Below, one piece after another: positions 51,878 to 51,896 of a DNA stretch of 51,896 nt (its first letter is position 1; each line of letters starts with the position of its first letter). The stretch lies in contig JAIYAU010000057.1 of the NCBI GenBank assembly GCA_027488865.1, positions 1 to 51,896 on the forward strand, given 5' to 3'. The translations under genes and the position numbers were made by a program. A model generated the notes under the pieces. That model was not told where the DNA came from. It saw only the letters and a list, made by a program, of their open reading frames with translations, and did not search any database. Source of the DNA: Cytophagaceae bacterium. Its GTDB lineage: Bacteria > Bacteroidota > Bacteroidia > Cytophagales > UBA9547.

Positions 51878-51896
51878 GGTTGGCAACCACCTACTC
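51878..51896 (-). rRNA. rrf: 3' end of a 5S rRNA gene, cut by the window edge
   Basis: On the minus strand the last bases read GAGTAGGTGGTTGCCAACC. The GAGTAGG element followed by a short spacer and a sequence able to close the terminal helix is the conserved 3' end of bacterial 5S rRNA. A strong terminator follows directly. The call rests on about 19 bases and on context, so a coincidental match cannot be wholly excluded. It implies 23S and 16S genes further right on the minus strand. Confidence 0.72.

Overview
The window is a chromosomal segment of a low-GC member of the Bacteroidota. The evidence is a T9SS type-B (gliding-motility CHU_C) sorting domain at 6373-8271, surface proteins that begin with the 'FNYQAVARD' signature at the left edge, and repeated matches to the Bacteroidota housekeeping promoter element TAnnTTTG just upstream of starts, with no clear Shine-Dalgarno sequences. 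No integrase, transposase, phage gene, CRISPR array or tRNA was seen. The species cannot be named from this window.

Layout. 1-5 kb: an edge-truncated secreted surface protein, a polytopic membrane protein, metF, a YfeS-like protein and a DUF937 protein. 5-13 kb: NDH-2 (ndh), a T9SS-secreted protein overlapping hisS, a small basic protein, a YfcE-like phosphoesterase with an XRE regulator, and queA. 13-24 kb: a membrane-anchored HhH protein, an ABC-F ATPase, a secreted EndoU-type RNase with a small downstream gene and a glycosyltransferase, argB, a YfiR-like lipoprotein, purD with a PAP2 phosphatase, and a glycosyltransferase with an EamA transporter. 24-36 kb: a flavin-binding PNPOx-like protein, an SRPBCC protein, lptG, guaA, mlaF/mlaE-type transporter genes, an SDR, a K+ channel, rpe, an APC permease, an orphan PAS histidine kinase and a TPR protein. 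36-42 kb: maf, groES-groEL, a hypothetical, P-II and amt. 42-48 kb: PspA, two tandem TerD proteins, a lipoprotein and pstSCAB. 48-52 kb: a large secreted unknown protein, a divergent HxlR regulator and NmrA-like oxidoreductase, and the 3' tip of a 5S rRNA gene with its terminator on the minus strand, so an rRNA operon lies just beyond the right edge.

Functional themes are nutrient uptake (ammonium via amt with P-II, phosphate via pst), envelope maintenance (lptG, mla, PspA, TerD), nucleotide and amino-acid synthesis (purD, guaA, argB, hisS, metF), and surface or secreted proteins.

The most interesting items are: the secreted EndoU-type nuclease with a possible immunity gene; a PstC permease whose periplasmic insert resembles one lobe of PstS; a P-II protein lacking the uridylylated tyrosine; palindromes over the promoters of an XRE gene and an HxlR gene; a dispersed intergenic palindromic repeat; and several genes whose promoter element lies so close to the start codon that a leaderless mRNA is likely.
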